From assembly GCA_945901405.1 (NCBI GenBank), contig CAMDLH010000003.1, positions 1 to 64,000 on the forward strand: a DNA stretch of 64,000 nt, in the 5' to 3' direction. The translations under genes were made by a program, and so were the position numbers. Every line of letters begins with the position of its first letter. Position 1 is the stretch's first letter. The stretch is from Bordetella parapertussis. GTDB taxonomy: Bacteria > Pseudomonadota > Gammaproteobacteria > Burkholderiales > SG8-41. The notes under the pieces are model-generated. The model was not told the DNA's origin. It worked only from the letters and a program-made list of their open reading frames with translations, and searched no databases. Below, one piece after another: positions 16,271 through 25,121 of this stretch.

Positions 16271-17314
16271 ATGTCCAAGCAAACAATGACAAGACGCGAG
16301 GCGATGCGCCTGATCGCAGGCGCACCACTTGTGGCTGGCGCCGCCGCCGCGGGGTTTTCCGGTATGGCGAATGCCGCCGACTCGGTGAAATGCATCAACC
16401 TCGGTTTCGCGCTCGGCATCCATTGTCCGCCGACTTATGGCATCGTCGATGAATGCCCGAAGTTCGGCCTGCAAGTGGAGATGCAGCGCTTTCAGCGCAT
16501 GCGCGACGTGATGCAAACCATCTCCGGTGGCACCGGCGACATCGGCGTATCCGAGCCGATCATGCTGTTGCGCAGCCGCCAGGCCGGCAATGATCTGGTG
16601 ATTTTCGGCAACTACTACCTGCACACCACGCTGGCGGTGGTTGTGAACGCCGATCAGATTCAAACATGGAAGGACTTCGAGAAGCCGGATGTAACCGTCG
16701 GCATCAATTCGCAGGGGGATATCACGCAGGTGATGATCATCGGCGGTCTGCTCAAGAACGGCGGCGATCTTGCGAAGGTGAAGTGGGCGGATGTCGGCGG
16801 CAGCGGCACGCGCCTGCGCGCGCTGCTCGGCAAACGCGTGCAGGCGACCGTGGTGCATTTCGACCAGGTTCCGGAAATTCAGAAAAGCGGCAATTACAAA
16901 GTCATCCTGGTGCCGCACCGTGAATACAATCCGTGGATCAACGAAATCGTGTTCGCGCGCGGCGACTGGCTGAAGAACGCCGCCAATCGGCGCAAGGCCG
17001 TGGCCTTCATGAAAGGCATCATAGTCGCCAGCCGCCGCGCCAGCAACGACTTCGCTTATTACAAGACCGCGTTTCTGAAGCATGCCACCTTGAAAGAAAA
17101 AGACACGATGCCGGAGGGCGAGATTCGCGCGCACTGGAACACCCTCGCCAAGGAAATAGGTGTGTGGCCCGCGGACAATGCGTTAAGCGCGGCGAGCCTG
17201 GAGCGGCTGCTGCCGTACTACCGCGCGGCGAAGGCGATTGAAGACAAGCCGGTCGATCTGGCGGCGGCGGTCGACGTGAGCATCGTCGCGCAGGCGTTGA
17301 AGGAACTCGGTTGA
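16271..17314 (+). CDS. ABC transporter substrate-binding protein (NitT/TauT type)
   Basis: A 347-residue periplasmic binding protein. Its leader begins MSKQTMTRREAMRLIAG, with a twin-arginine-like TRREAM and an alanine-rich core cleaved near ANAADS, so export through the Tat system is possible; Sec export cannot be excluded. The mature part has the type II periplasmic-binding fold of NMT1/SsuA-like receptors. A GGAGG lies about nine bases upstream of ATG 16271. It sits between its permeases and ATPase and presumably supplies the substrate for the HyuBA enzyme encoded downstream. The ligand is unknown. Confidence 0.88.
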   Translation: MSKQTMTRREAMRLIAGAPLVAGAAAAGFSGMANAADSVKCINLGFALGIHCPPTYGIVDECPKFGLQVEMQRFQRMRDVMQTISGGTGDIGVSEPIMLLRSRQAGNDLVIFGNYYLHTTLAVVVNADQIQTWKDFEKPDVTVGINSQGDITQVMIIGGLLKNGGDLAKVKWADVGGSGTRLRALLGKRVQATVVHFDQVPEIQKSGNYKVILVPHREYNPWINEIVFARGDWLKNAANRRKAVAFMKGIIVASRRASNDFAYYKTAFLKHATLKEKDTMPEGEIRAHWNTLAKEIGVWPADNALSAASLERLLPYYRAAKAIEDKPVDLAAAVDVSIVAQALKELG

Positions 17315-17318
17315 AGCG

Positions 17319-18077
17319 ATGGCGAGCATCGAAGCACGCAATCTGTGCAAGACCTACGACAGCCGCGACGGCAATGTAACCGCGCTGCAGGATATCTCGC
17401 TCAAGGTAACCGATTCCGAGTTCGTCAGCATCCTCGGCCCGAGCGGCTGCGGCAAAAGCACGTTGTTGCGCATACTCGACGGACTGGCGCATGCCGACAG
17501 CGGTGAGGTGCTGATGGACGGGAAGCCCATCGAGCGTCCGACGCAGGAGCGCGGCTTTGTATTCCAGTCGTTCAACCTGTTTCCGTGGCGCACGGTGCGC
17601 GGCAATATCGAGTTCGGCATGGAAGTGAAGGGCGCATCCAGGCAGGATCGGCACAACGTATCGCAGCGCCTGATTGAATTGGTGGGCCTCGGCGGATTCG
17701 AGCGCAAATATCCGCATGAGCTGTCCGGCGGCATGCAGCAGCGCGTGGGCATCGCGCGTGCGCTCGCCATTAACCCGGCGGTGTTGCTGATGGACGAGCC
17801 GTTCGGCGCGCTGGACGCGCAGACGCGGGAGGACATGCAGGACGAGTTGTTGCGCATCTGGGCCGCCGAGCGCAAGACCGTGTTGTTCGTGACCCACAGC
17901 ATCGAGGAGGCAATTTACCTTTCCGACCGCGTGGTGATCATGACGCCGCGGCCGGGACGTGTGCTCGCGGTGCTGGATATTCCGTTCGACCGTCCGCGCG
18001 GCGAATCGCATCGCACGCTGCCCGAGTTTGCCGCGCTGCGCCACGACATACACTCGCGCCTGAAGGCAGTGCGCTAG
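17319..18077 (+). CDS. ABC transporter ATP-binding protein (SsuB/TauB type)
   Basis: A 252-residue ATPase with Walker A GPSGCGKST (residues 40-48), signature LSGGMQQRVGIARA, Walker B VLLMDEPFGALD and the switch His in VTHSIEEA. It powers the importer formed by the two permeases and receptor encoded just upstream. It starts four bases after the receptor stop. The hyuB gene follows by 32 bases, so transport and catabolism are likely on one transcript. Confidence 0.95.
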   Translation: MASIEARNLCKTYDSRDGNVTALQDISLKVTDSEFVSILGPSGCGKSTLLRILDGLAHADSGEVLMDGKPIERPTQERGFVFQSFNLFPWRTVRGNIEFGMEVKGASRQDRHNVSQRLIELVGLGGFERKYPHELSGGMQQRVGIARALAINPAVLLMDEPFGALDAQTREDMQDELLRIWAAERKTVLFVTHSIEEAIYLSDRVVIMTPRPGRVLAVLDIPFDRPRGESHRTLPEFAALRHDIHSRLKAVR

Positions 18078-18109
18078 CCGCGGGCGCGGGCGGACACGGA
18101 CACGCGCCG

Positions 18110-20143
18110 ATGCAACCACCTGCGCAAGGTAGCGTCGGTCCCATCACCGCCGGGCTGATCCAGGCGCGGCTGAGTTCCATCGTGCGCGAGATGCGCACGA
18201 TCATTATCCGCACCGCGTATTCGCGCATGATCATCGAGGGGCACGATTTCTCCTCGGCGGTGTTGAGTCCGGCGGGCGATCTGGTGGCCGCCTCCGAGCT
18301 CGAACAGCCCACGCATATTTCCGCGCTGTCGTGGTCGGCGCGCGCGATCGTCGAAAAGTACCATGGCGACATCGGCGAGGGCGATCTCTTCCTGCACAAC
18401 GACCCGTACAGCGGCGGCTCGCACCTGAATGATGTGGGATTGTTCTGTCCGGTGTTTCACGATGGCGAGCCTCTGGCGATGGTGGGGGTGATGGCCCATT
18501 GGCAGGACATCGGCGGCATGGTGCCGGGGAGCCTTTCGGGCAGCGCCACGGATATTTTTCAGGAAGGTATCCGCATTTGCGCGCTACGCATCGCGCGGCG
18601 CGGCGTGTGGCTGACCGAGGTGCTGGACTTGCTGTTCGCGAACGTGCGCCAGCCCGAGGACCGGCGCGGCGACCTCGCCGCGATGGAAGGCGCGTGCCGC
18701 ATCGCCGAGCGCAGGCTGCATGCGATGGCGGGGCGCTTTGGCGTGGCCACGATACGCGCGGCGCTGATCACGTTGCTTGACCGCGCCGAGCAGCGCATGC
18801 GCGAGGCGATACGCGGCGTGCCGGATGGCGACTATGCCTACGAAAGCTATCTCGACAACAGCGGCGATTCCGCCGAGCCGTTGCGGTTGAAACTGAAGCT
18901 GACTGTCGCGGGCGATGAGATCCATGCGGATTTCACCGGCTGCGCGCCGCAGGTGCTGGGGCCCGCCAACCTGGGGCCGGCGCCGGCGACGACCGCCACC
19001 TTCACCATGACAAAAGCATTGCTCGACCCTGCCGGCCCCATCAATGCCGGGGCCTTGCGCCCGCTCAAGGTGACCGCGCCACTGGGCAGCGTCGTCAACG
19101 CTCGGCATCCGGCGGCGTGCGGCGCAATCGGCGAAGTGCGCCGCGCGCTGGAAGCGCTGGTGGCGGGCACGCTGGGCAAGGCGATACCACAACGCCTGGT
19201 GGGCGATCTGAAGGGGGCATCAAACATTACCTCGCTGGGCGGACGCTTTTCTGATCGCGCGAGTGATTTTCTGTTCGCCGAGTTTCCCGCCGGCGGCACC
19301 GGCGCCACCGCGCTGGGCGACGGCAACAACACCATGCGTAATTTCGCCGAGGGCGATATCTCCTCGATCCAGCCCATCGAGGCGGCTGAGCTGGGATGCC
19401 CTCTGCGCGTGGAGCGCATGCTGCTGCGGCAGGATTCCGGAGGCGCCGGCGGCACGCGCGGCGGCTTGGGCTTGCAGCGCGAGATTCGGGTGCTCACGCC
19501 CGAGGCGCGGCTGTCGGTGCTCTCCGACAAGAACATTATTCCGCCGTACGGCGTGCGCGGCGGCGGCCCCGGAGGGCGCAATCGTTTTACCGTGCGCCGC
19601 GACGGCAGAGAGATCGAGCCTTCAACGCTGCCTGGCAAGGTCACCGGTTTTTTGTTGTGCGCCGATGATGTGGTGATCGTGCGCACGGCGGGCGGCGGCG
19701 GCTACGGTGATCCGCTTGAACGCGAGCCGCGGGCGGTCGCGCGAGACGTGAAATTCGGCTACGTCACGCCCGCGAACGCGCACGCGGTGTATGGCGCGGC
19801 AATCGATGGCGATACAGTGGATGAGGTCGCGACAGCGGCACTGCGCGAGCGGCTGCGTTCGGCAAGGCCGCGGCTTCGCTTGGCGGCACTCGACGGTGAC
19901 GAGTACCAGGGTTCAAGGCGCGTGGCGCAGATCGCGCCGGCCACCGCGCAGCGCCTCGGGTTGTGCGACGGCGATATGGTGGAGTTTCCGTGTGTGGGCG
20001 GCCCCTCGCTGCTTGCCTGGGTGCGTATTGAGGCGCGGCTCGCCGACGACGTGTGTTGCATCGGCGCCTCGGGCCTGGCGATGCTCGGCCTCGTTGCGGG
20101 TGAGTGCGTCGAGTTGCGCACGATAGGCGCGCGCGATGCATAG
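18110..20143 (+). CDS. Hydantoinase B/oxoprolinase family protein with C-terminal extension, locus 2
   Basis: A 677-residue HyuB-family protein, about 90-110 residues longer than the other three in the window (564-583). The core has NDPYSGGSHLNDVG and AHWQDIGGMVPGS and ends in the usual TAGGGGYGDP. An extra C-terminal segment beginning about residue 600 reads RRVAQIAPATAQRLGLCDGD and then MVEFPC, resembling a double-psi beta-barrel like that of molybdopterin-dinucleotide domains. The extension may stabilise the complex or bind a ligand; this is inference. It overlaps the following hyuA gene by eight bases. Confidence 0.92.
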   Translation: MQPPAQGSVGPITAGLIQARLSSIVREMRTIIIRTAYSRMIIEGHDFSSAVLSPAGDLVAASELEQPTHISALSWSARAIVEKYHGDIGEGDLFLHNDPYSGGSHLNDVGLFCPVFHDGEPLAMVGVMAHWQDIGGMVPGSLSGSATDIFQEGIRICALRIARRGVWLTEVLDLLFANVRQPEDRRGDLAAMEGACRIAERRLHAMAGRFGVATIRAALITLLDRAEQRMREAIRGVPDGDYAYESYLDNSGDSAEPLRLKLKLTVAGDEIHADFTGCAPQVLGPANLGPAPATTATFTMTKALLDPAGPINAGALRPLKVTAPLGSVVNARHPAACGAIGEVRRALEALVAGTLGKAIPQRLVGDLKGASNITSLGGRFSDRASDFLFAEFPAGGTGATALGDGNNTMRNFAEGDISSIQPIEAAELGCPLRVERMLLRQDSGGAGGTRGGLGLQREIRVLTPEARLSVLSDKNIIPPYGVRGGGPGGRNRFTVRRDGREIEPSTLPGKVTGFLLCADDVVIVRTAGGGGYGDPLEREPRAVARDVKFGYVTPANAHAVYGAAIDGDTVDEVATAALRERLRSARPRLRLAALDGDEYQGSRRVAQIAPATAQRLGLCDGDMVEFPCVGGPSLLAWVRIEARLADDVCCIGASGLAMLGLVAGECVELRTIGARDA

Positions 20144-22208
20144 AGCTGCAATGAGCGCCACGCTGATCGCGGGTGTCGATGTCGGCGGCACATTTACCGA
20201 TATCGTGCTGTTCGACGCGCGGCATGGCACGCTGAGCGTGGGCAAGGTGCCGTCGACGCCCGCCAACCAATCGCAAGGGGTATTGAATGGCCTGCAAAGC
20301 GTGTTGCCCGCGCAGGACCAGCTCACCTCGCTCGATAAACTGGTGCATGGCACCACGGTGTCGACCAATACCATGTTGCAACGTAATGGCGCATTGGTTG
20401 CGATGGTTACCACGGCAGGATTTCGCGATGTGCTTGAAATCGGCCGCACGCGGCGCATGCTGCCGAGTCTGTATGACCCCACGTTCAAGCGCCCGCCGCC
20501 GCTGGTGGCTCGCCCTTTGCGCTTTGAGGTCGCGGAGCGCCTGGGTACCGATGGTGCCGACGGCACCGTGCTGACACCTTTGGACGAGGCGGGCCTTGCG
20601 GCGGTGGCGGACGCGATACGCGAGGCGCGCGCGGAGTCGGTCGCGGTGTGTTTTTTGCATTCGTATCTCGACGCCGCGCACGAATTGCGCGCGAAGGAAT
20701 TGTTGAGCTGCGCGCTGCCCGGTGTGTGGATTACCACGTCGGCTGAAGTCGTGCCCGAGTTTCGCGAATACGAACGGTTTTCGACCACGGTCATCAATGC
20801 GTATCTGCTGCCGGTGATGGATCGCTATATGGCGGCCCTGGGCGCGCAACTTGGCGCGCACGGCTATCGCGGCGCGGTCTACACCATGTCCTCCGGCGGC
20901 GGCATCATGGATATTGACACCGCGCGCGGTTTTCCGGTGCGCACCATCTTGAGCGGGCCGGCGGGCGGCGTGGCGGGCGCGACCTGGATCGCAAGGGCGG
21001 CGGGTATTGCGAATGTCATCACCTGCGACATGGGCGGCACCAGCACCGATGTGTGCCTGATCGAGAACCTGATGCCGTCGCTCACTAATGAATCCGCATT
21101 CGCAGGTTATCCGATCAAGGGCCGCGAGGTGGCCATCAACACCGTCGGCGCGGGCGGCGGCAGCGTGGGGTATGCCGAGGCTGGCAACACATTGCAGGTT
21201 GGTCCGCGCAGCGCTGGTGCTGAACCGGGGCCGGCCTGTTATGGCCGTGGCGGCATTGAACCGACCGTCACCGACGCCAACATGGTGCTAGGCCGGCTGG
21301 GCACGCGGCAGCTCGGCGGCTGGATACGGCCCGACATCGATCTGGCGCGGCGCGCGGTGGGCGCGCTTGCCGGTGAACTCGGTGTCGCGAGCGTGGAGGC
21401 CATGGCCGAGGGCATCGTGCGCATTGCCGTGGCGCAGATGGCCAGCGCGATACGCGAGATTTCCATCGAACGTGGTTTCGATCCATCCGATTTCGTGTTG
21501 CTTGCGTTCGGCGGCGCGGGCCCCATGCACGCCGCGCAGATCGCCGACGAAATCGGCATGCGCGAGATTCTGATTCCCATCCTGCCGGGCAATCTGTCGG
21601 CGCTGGGGCTGCTTGCGTCCGATCAGACTTACGAACGCGTGCTGACTTTTCTCGCGCGATTGTCCACACTCGACGCGGCGGCACTTTCCGCCGCGATCAA
21701 CGAACAGGAACGCCTGGGGCGCGATGAACTTGGCAATCGCGGATTCCAGCCCGAGGCAATGCAGTTTCGTCACGCACTCGACATGCGCTACGCGCGCCAG
21801 GCGTTCGAGCTTACGGTCGATCTGCCCGGCGGCGTACGCACCGCCGATGAGTTACGCCAACATTTCATCGAAGCCTACGCGCGCCACTATGGCCGCGCGG
21901 ACCCGCACGGCGAGATCGAGATCGTAAATTTGCGCACCACGTCGGTGGGCGTGACCGGCAAGCCTGCCTTGCCGCCGGCGCGCGGCGCGGCGCAAAACCT
22001 TGCCGATGCCGTGACCGCGCGGCGCACGCTGCTGCATGATGGTGCCGCCGTCACCGCCGCCGTGTATGAGCGCGAGCGGTTGCCCGTCGATGTGGCGTTC
22101 GACGGGCCGGCCATCGTCGAGGAAGAGGGCTCCACCACGGTCATCCTTCCGGGCTGGCAGGCGCGCCGCGACGCCTTGGGTAATCTGCGTTTGCGGGCAA
22201 ATCGCTAA
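20136..22208 (+). CDS. Hydantoinase A/oxoprolinase family protein (HyuA-like), locus 2
   Basis: A 690-residue ATP-binding partner of the preceding HyuB. Motifs are GVDVGGTFTDIVLFD near the N-terminus, HGTTVSTNTMLQRNG, and the second phosphate loop DMGGTSTDVCL. Start at ATG 20136 overlaps the hyuB stop by eight bases; ATG 20151 is an alternative with a weak AGAG before it. The position behind a complete ABC importer suggests that the imported compound is its substrate. A broken HpcH/HpaI aldolase gene follows after 16 bases. Confidence 0.92.
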   Translation: MHRAAMSATLIAGVDVGGTFTDIVLFDARHGTLSVGKVPSTPANQSQGVLNGLQSVLPAQDQLTSLDKLVHGTTVSTNTMLQRNGALVAMVTTAGFRDVLEIGRTRRMLPSLYDPTFKRPPPLVARPLRFEVAERLGTDGADGTVLTPLDEAGLAAVADAIREARAESVAVCFLHSYLDAAHELRAKELLSCALPGVWITTSAEVVPEFREYERFSTTVINAYLLPVMDRYMAALGAQLGAHGYRGAVYTMSSGGGIMDIDTARGFPVRTILSGPAGGVAGATWIARAAGIANVITCDMGGTSTDVCLIENLMPSLTNESAFAGYPIKGREVAINTVGAGGGSVGYAEAGNTLQVGPRSAGAEPGPACYGRGGIEPTVTDANMVLGRLGTRQLGGWIRPDIDLARRAVGALAGELGVASVEAMAEGIVRIAVAQMASAIREISIERGFDPSDFVLLAFGGAGPMHAAQIADEIGMREILIPILPGNLSALGLLASDQTYERVLTFLARLSTLDAAALSAAINEQERLGRDELGNRGFQPEAMQFRHALDMRYARQAFELTVDLPGGVRTADELRQHFIEAYARHYGRADPHGEIEIVNLRTTSVGVTGKPALPPARGAAQNLADAVTARRTLLHDGAAVTAAVYERERLPVDVAFDGPAIVEEEGSTTVILPGWQARRDALGNLRLRANR

Positions 22209-22224
22209 CACTAAAGAGAACCAC

Positions 22225-22924
22225 ATGCAGCCGAATCCCGTACGACAAAAACTCGCCGCCGGCGAAATCGTCATGGGTATGATGCATTTCAGCGCGAGTC
22301 CGATGATGGTCGAGGTGATGGCCAGCGCGGGTCTCGATTTCTTTATTATCGATTTCGAGCACAGCCCGATCGATCTCGCCATGGCGGCGCACCTGGTGCG
22401 GGCGGGCGACGCCGCCGGCATCGCGCCGCTGCTGCGCATCCCCGAGGTCAACGCCGGGCTGGTGAAGAAAGTGCTGAACATGGGCGTGCAGGGCATCGTG
22501 CCCGGCGGTGCGTCAGGCGAATTACGGCCAGCCCGATTGGCCGGCGTTCCAGGCGCACACGAATCGCGAGCTGCTGATTATTCCGCTGATTGAGGACCCG
22601 GCGGCCGTGCATGATTTCGAGGCGCTGGCGGCGCTGGATGGAATCGACGTGTTTTTTCTCGTGCCGTTTGATTTTTTGGTGGCGGCGGGTGTTCCCGGCG
22701 CGGGCTTCGATCACCCGGTGGTGGCGCAAGCGCTGGAGCGCATGGTGAGCATCGCGCGCCGCCATGGCAAATACATCATGACCTCGGTTGGAGACCGCAT
22801 CGATACCGCGGTCGGCCGCACTGTCATCAACCTCGGTGTGCGCATGATCAGTTACAGCGCCGATGCGCTGGTGTTCCGGCGCGCATGTCAGGAGATCGCG
22901 CGGCTGAAAACGCCCGCCGCATGA
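22225..22924 (+). pseudogene. HpcH/HpaI aldolase family, inactivated by internal deletion and frameshift
   Basis: The first frame (from ATG 22225) reads a normal aldolase start, with the His of DFEHSP, the Arg of LLRIPE and KKVLNMGVQGIVP. The second, in another frame from about 22508, continues with RQANYGQPDWPAFQA, the metal ligand region IPLIEDP and VPFDF, and ends at 22924. Between GIVP and RQANYGQ an intact homologue would have roughly 35 more residues; these are missing and the reading frame changes. Neither half can form a complete barrel. Class II aldolases of this family cleave 4-hydroxy-2-ketoacids. A sequencing artefact is unlikely, since about 100 bases are absent. Confidence 0.8.
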
Positions 22925-22942
22925 TCTTTTGATGCGAATACG

Positions 22943-22970
22943 TAAGCTATTGTTTTTAAAGATATTTTTG
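22943..22970 (+). repeat. AT-rich dispersed motif, copy b
   Basis: This copy reads TAAGCTATTGTTTTTAAAG and then ATATTTTTG. It lies between the convergent ends of the broken aldolase gene and the minus-strand hyuA gene, so it cannot be a promoter for either. Confidence 0.65.
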
Positions 22971-22975
22971 TAATA

Positions 22976-25120
22976 CTAACCAGCGCGCCGTTTGACTGGC
23001 TTGCGCGCCGCCAGCCGCACCCACAGATTGCAGTGCTTGTCGACTTCGATGCTGGCATCCGGGCCAACCACCACGGTTGATTCATGCTCTTCGATCACGG
23101 CGGGGCCGCCCAGCCGCGCGCCTTCGTTAAGCGCGTAGCGATCGTAGATCGGGCAATTCACGAATGCGCCTGCTTCGGGCATGAACACCTTGCGATGTCC
23201 CTTCAGCGGTTTGGTTTTGCGCCCATCGCCGGAGTTGCGCACGGCATCGATGTTCACCTTGGGCGCGGGGCCTTCGATGATGACGCGCCAGCTTACGATC
23301 TCGACCGGCACATCGCGATTCAAACGATGGTAGCGCGCTTCGTATAATTCAAAAAATCGTTGCCTCGCCTTGGCGAGTTCTTTTTTGTTTAACGTTGCCT
23401 TGACCGGCACCGAGAGTTCAAAACTTTGTCCGGCAAAGCGCATGTTCGCTTCGATCACCGTGCGCAGTTTTGATTTCGCGATACCGCAGGTTGCCACCAG
23501 CGCCTGGCCTTCGGTTTCCATTTCGCGCAGGAATGCGTTGATGCGTACCGGGTCGGCGGATTCAACCGGTGCGAGATCGGCGCGTATCATTTCGAACGAA
23601 GGCGCGGTCACCAGGAAGCCGAATGCCGACATCACGCCGGCGCGCAGCGGATAAAAAATCGTGCGGATGCCCAGCGCTTTTGCCACGCGAAAGGCATGCA
23701 CCGGACCGGCGCCGCCATAGGCGATCAGCGTGTATTCGCGCGGATCCTTGCCGCGTTCGAGGCAGTGCACCTTTGCCGCGCGCGCCATGTTTTCGTTGAC
23801 GATCTCATGCACGCCCCACGCGGCGCGCAACGCGGACAGACCCAGCGGCGCGGCCAGATGTTTTTCGATCGCATGCGCGGCGGCGTCGCGATCCAGCGGC
23901 ATTTGTCCGCCGAGAAAATATTTTGGATCGAGGTAACCCAGAAACAGATCCGCATCGGTCACCGTCGGCGCAGCGCCGCCCAGCCCATAGCAGGCGGGGC
24001 CGGGATCGGAACCGGCGCTGCCGGGCCCGACGTTGAGCAGCCCGAGCTTGTTAACACCCGCGATGCTGCCGCCACCCGCGCCGATCTCGATCATCTCGAT
24101 CACGGGAATCTTCAGCGGCAAGCCGCTGCCCTTTGCAAAACGGAATACGCGGTCGATCTCGAACTCGGTTGAATGCTCGGGCTTGCCTTCGTCGATCACG
24201 CACACCTTGGCGGTGGTGCCGCCCATGTCGAGCGCGATCGCTTTCGCGATGCCGGTTTCCTGCGCAAAAAACGCCGAGGCCATCGCGCCGCCGGCGGGGC
24301 CGGATTCGATCAGGCGCACCGGATAACGATTGGCCGTCTCGCAACTGACGATGCCGCCATCGGAAGTCATGATCGATAGCGGGGCGGCGATGCCTGCACG
24401 CTTGAGCTCCTGCGCCAGGCGGTCGAGATAGCCGCGTATCGCCGGCTGCACGTAGGCGTTGGCGGCGGTGGTGCTGGCGCGCTCGTACTCGCGGATATCG
24501 GGCATCACGTCCGATGACAGCGACAGCGGCACGTGAGGCAATTCCCGTTCGAAGAGCGCCGCCAGCGCGCGTTCGTGTTGCGGGTTCTTGAATGCGTGCA
24601 GCAGGCAAACCGCGACCGCCTCAATGTTTTGCGTTTTTAGCTGCGCGATCACCTTGCCGGCCTGCTCCGCTGCGAGCGGTACGGTAACCTTGCCGGTGTG
24701 GTCGATGCGTTCTTCGATCTCGTAGACGTGTTTTCTGGGCACCAGCGCGGCGGGCAATTCGATGTTGATATCGTAGATGTCGAAGCGGCTTTCGCGTCCC
24801 AGTGCGAGGACATCGCGAAACCCGCGCGTCACCAGTAGCGCGGTCTTGCCGCCTTTTCGCTGGATCAGCGCATTGGTGGCCAGTGTCGTGCCGTGAATCA
24901 CGCGCTCGATTGCCGCGGTTGAATCGGGCACCCTTGAAGCGAGCTGGCGCACGCCATCGAGCACGCCTCGCGCGAGATCCTGATAATTGGTCAGTACCTT
25001 GGCCGCATGCACTTCGCCCGATTGCAGGTTCATCAGCGCAAAATCGGTGAACGTGCCGCCGATATCCACGCCGAGCGCGTAGCGGGTGCGCCGTGTCGAG
25101 GTATTTTTGCTTGTTTTCAT
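22976..25120 (-). CDS. Hydantoinase A/oxoprolinase family protein (HyuA-like), locus 3
   Basis: A 714-residue HyuA-family protein with GVDIGGTFTDFALMN, HGTTLATNALIQRKG and LDMGGTTAKVCVID, the actin-like ATP site. ATG 25120 is selected because a GGAAG lies seven bases upstream and it falls one base after the stop of its hyuB partner; the frame is open further upstream inside that gene. It should form an ATP-dependent amidohydrolase or carboxylase with that HyuB. No transporter gene is directly attached to this pair, though a Bug gene lies at 28496. Confidence 0.92.
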   Translation of the reverse strand: MKTSKNTSTRRTRYALGVDIGGTFTDFALMNLQSGEVHAAKVLTNYQDLARGVLDGVRQLASRVPDSTAAIERVIHGTTLATNALIQRKGGKTALLVTRGFRDVLALGRESRFDIYDINIELPAALVPRKHVYEIEERIDHTGKVTVPLAAEQAGKVIAQLKTQNIEAVAVCLLHAFKNPQHERALAALFERELPHVPLSLSSDVMPDIREYERASTTAANAYVQPAIRGYLDRLAQELKRAGIAAPLSIMTSDGGIVSCETANRYPVRLIESGPAGGAMASAFFAQETGIAKAIALDMGGTTAKVCVIDEGKPEHSTEFEIDRVFRFAKGSGLPLKIPVIEMIEIGAGGGSIAGVNKLGLLNVGPGSAGSDPGPACYGLGGAAPTVTDADLFLGYLDPKYFLGGQMPLDRDAAAHAIEKHLAAPLGLSALRAAWGVHEIVNENMARAAKVHCLERGKDPREYTLIAYGGAGPVHAFRVAKALGIRTIFYPLRAGVMSAFGFLVTAPSFEMIRADLAPVESADPVRINAFLREMETEGQALVATCGIAKSKLRTVIEANMRFAGQSFELSVPVKATLNKKELAKARQRFFELYEARYHRLNRDVPVEIVSWRVIIEGPAPKVNIDAVRNSGDGRKTKPLKGHRKVFMPEAGAFVNCPIYDRYALNEGARLGGPAVIEEHESTVVVGPDASIEVDKHCNLWVRLAARKPVKRRAG

Positions 25121-25121
25121 G

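Noticed and set aside
22036-22224. Open frame upstream of the aldolase start overlapping the hyuA end
   Set aside because: It is out of frame with hyuA and has no homology; the aldolase begins at ATG 22225.
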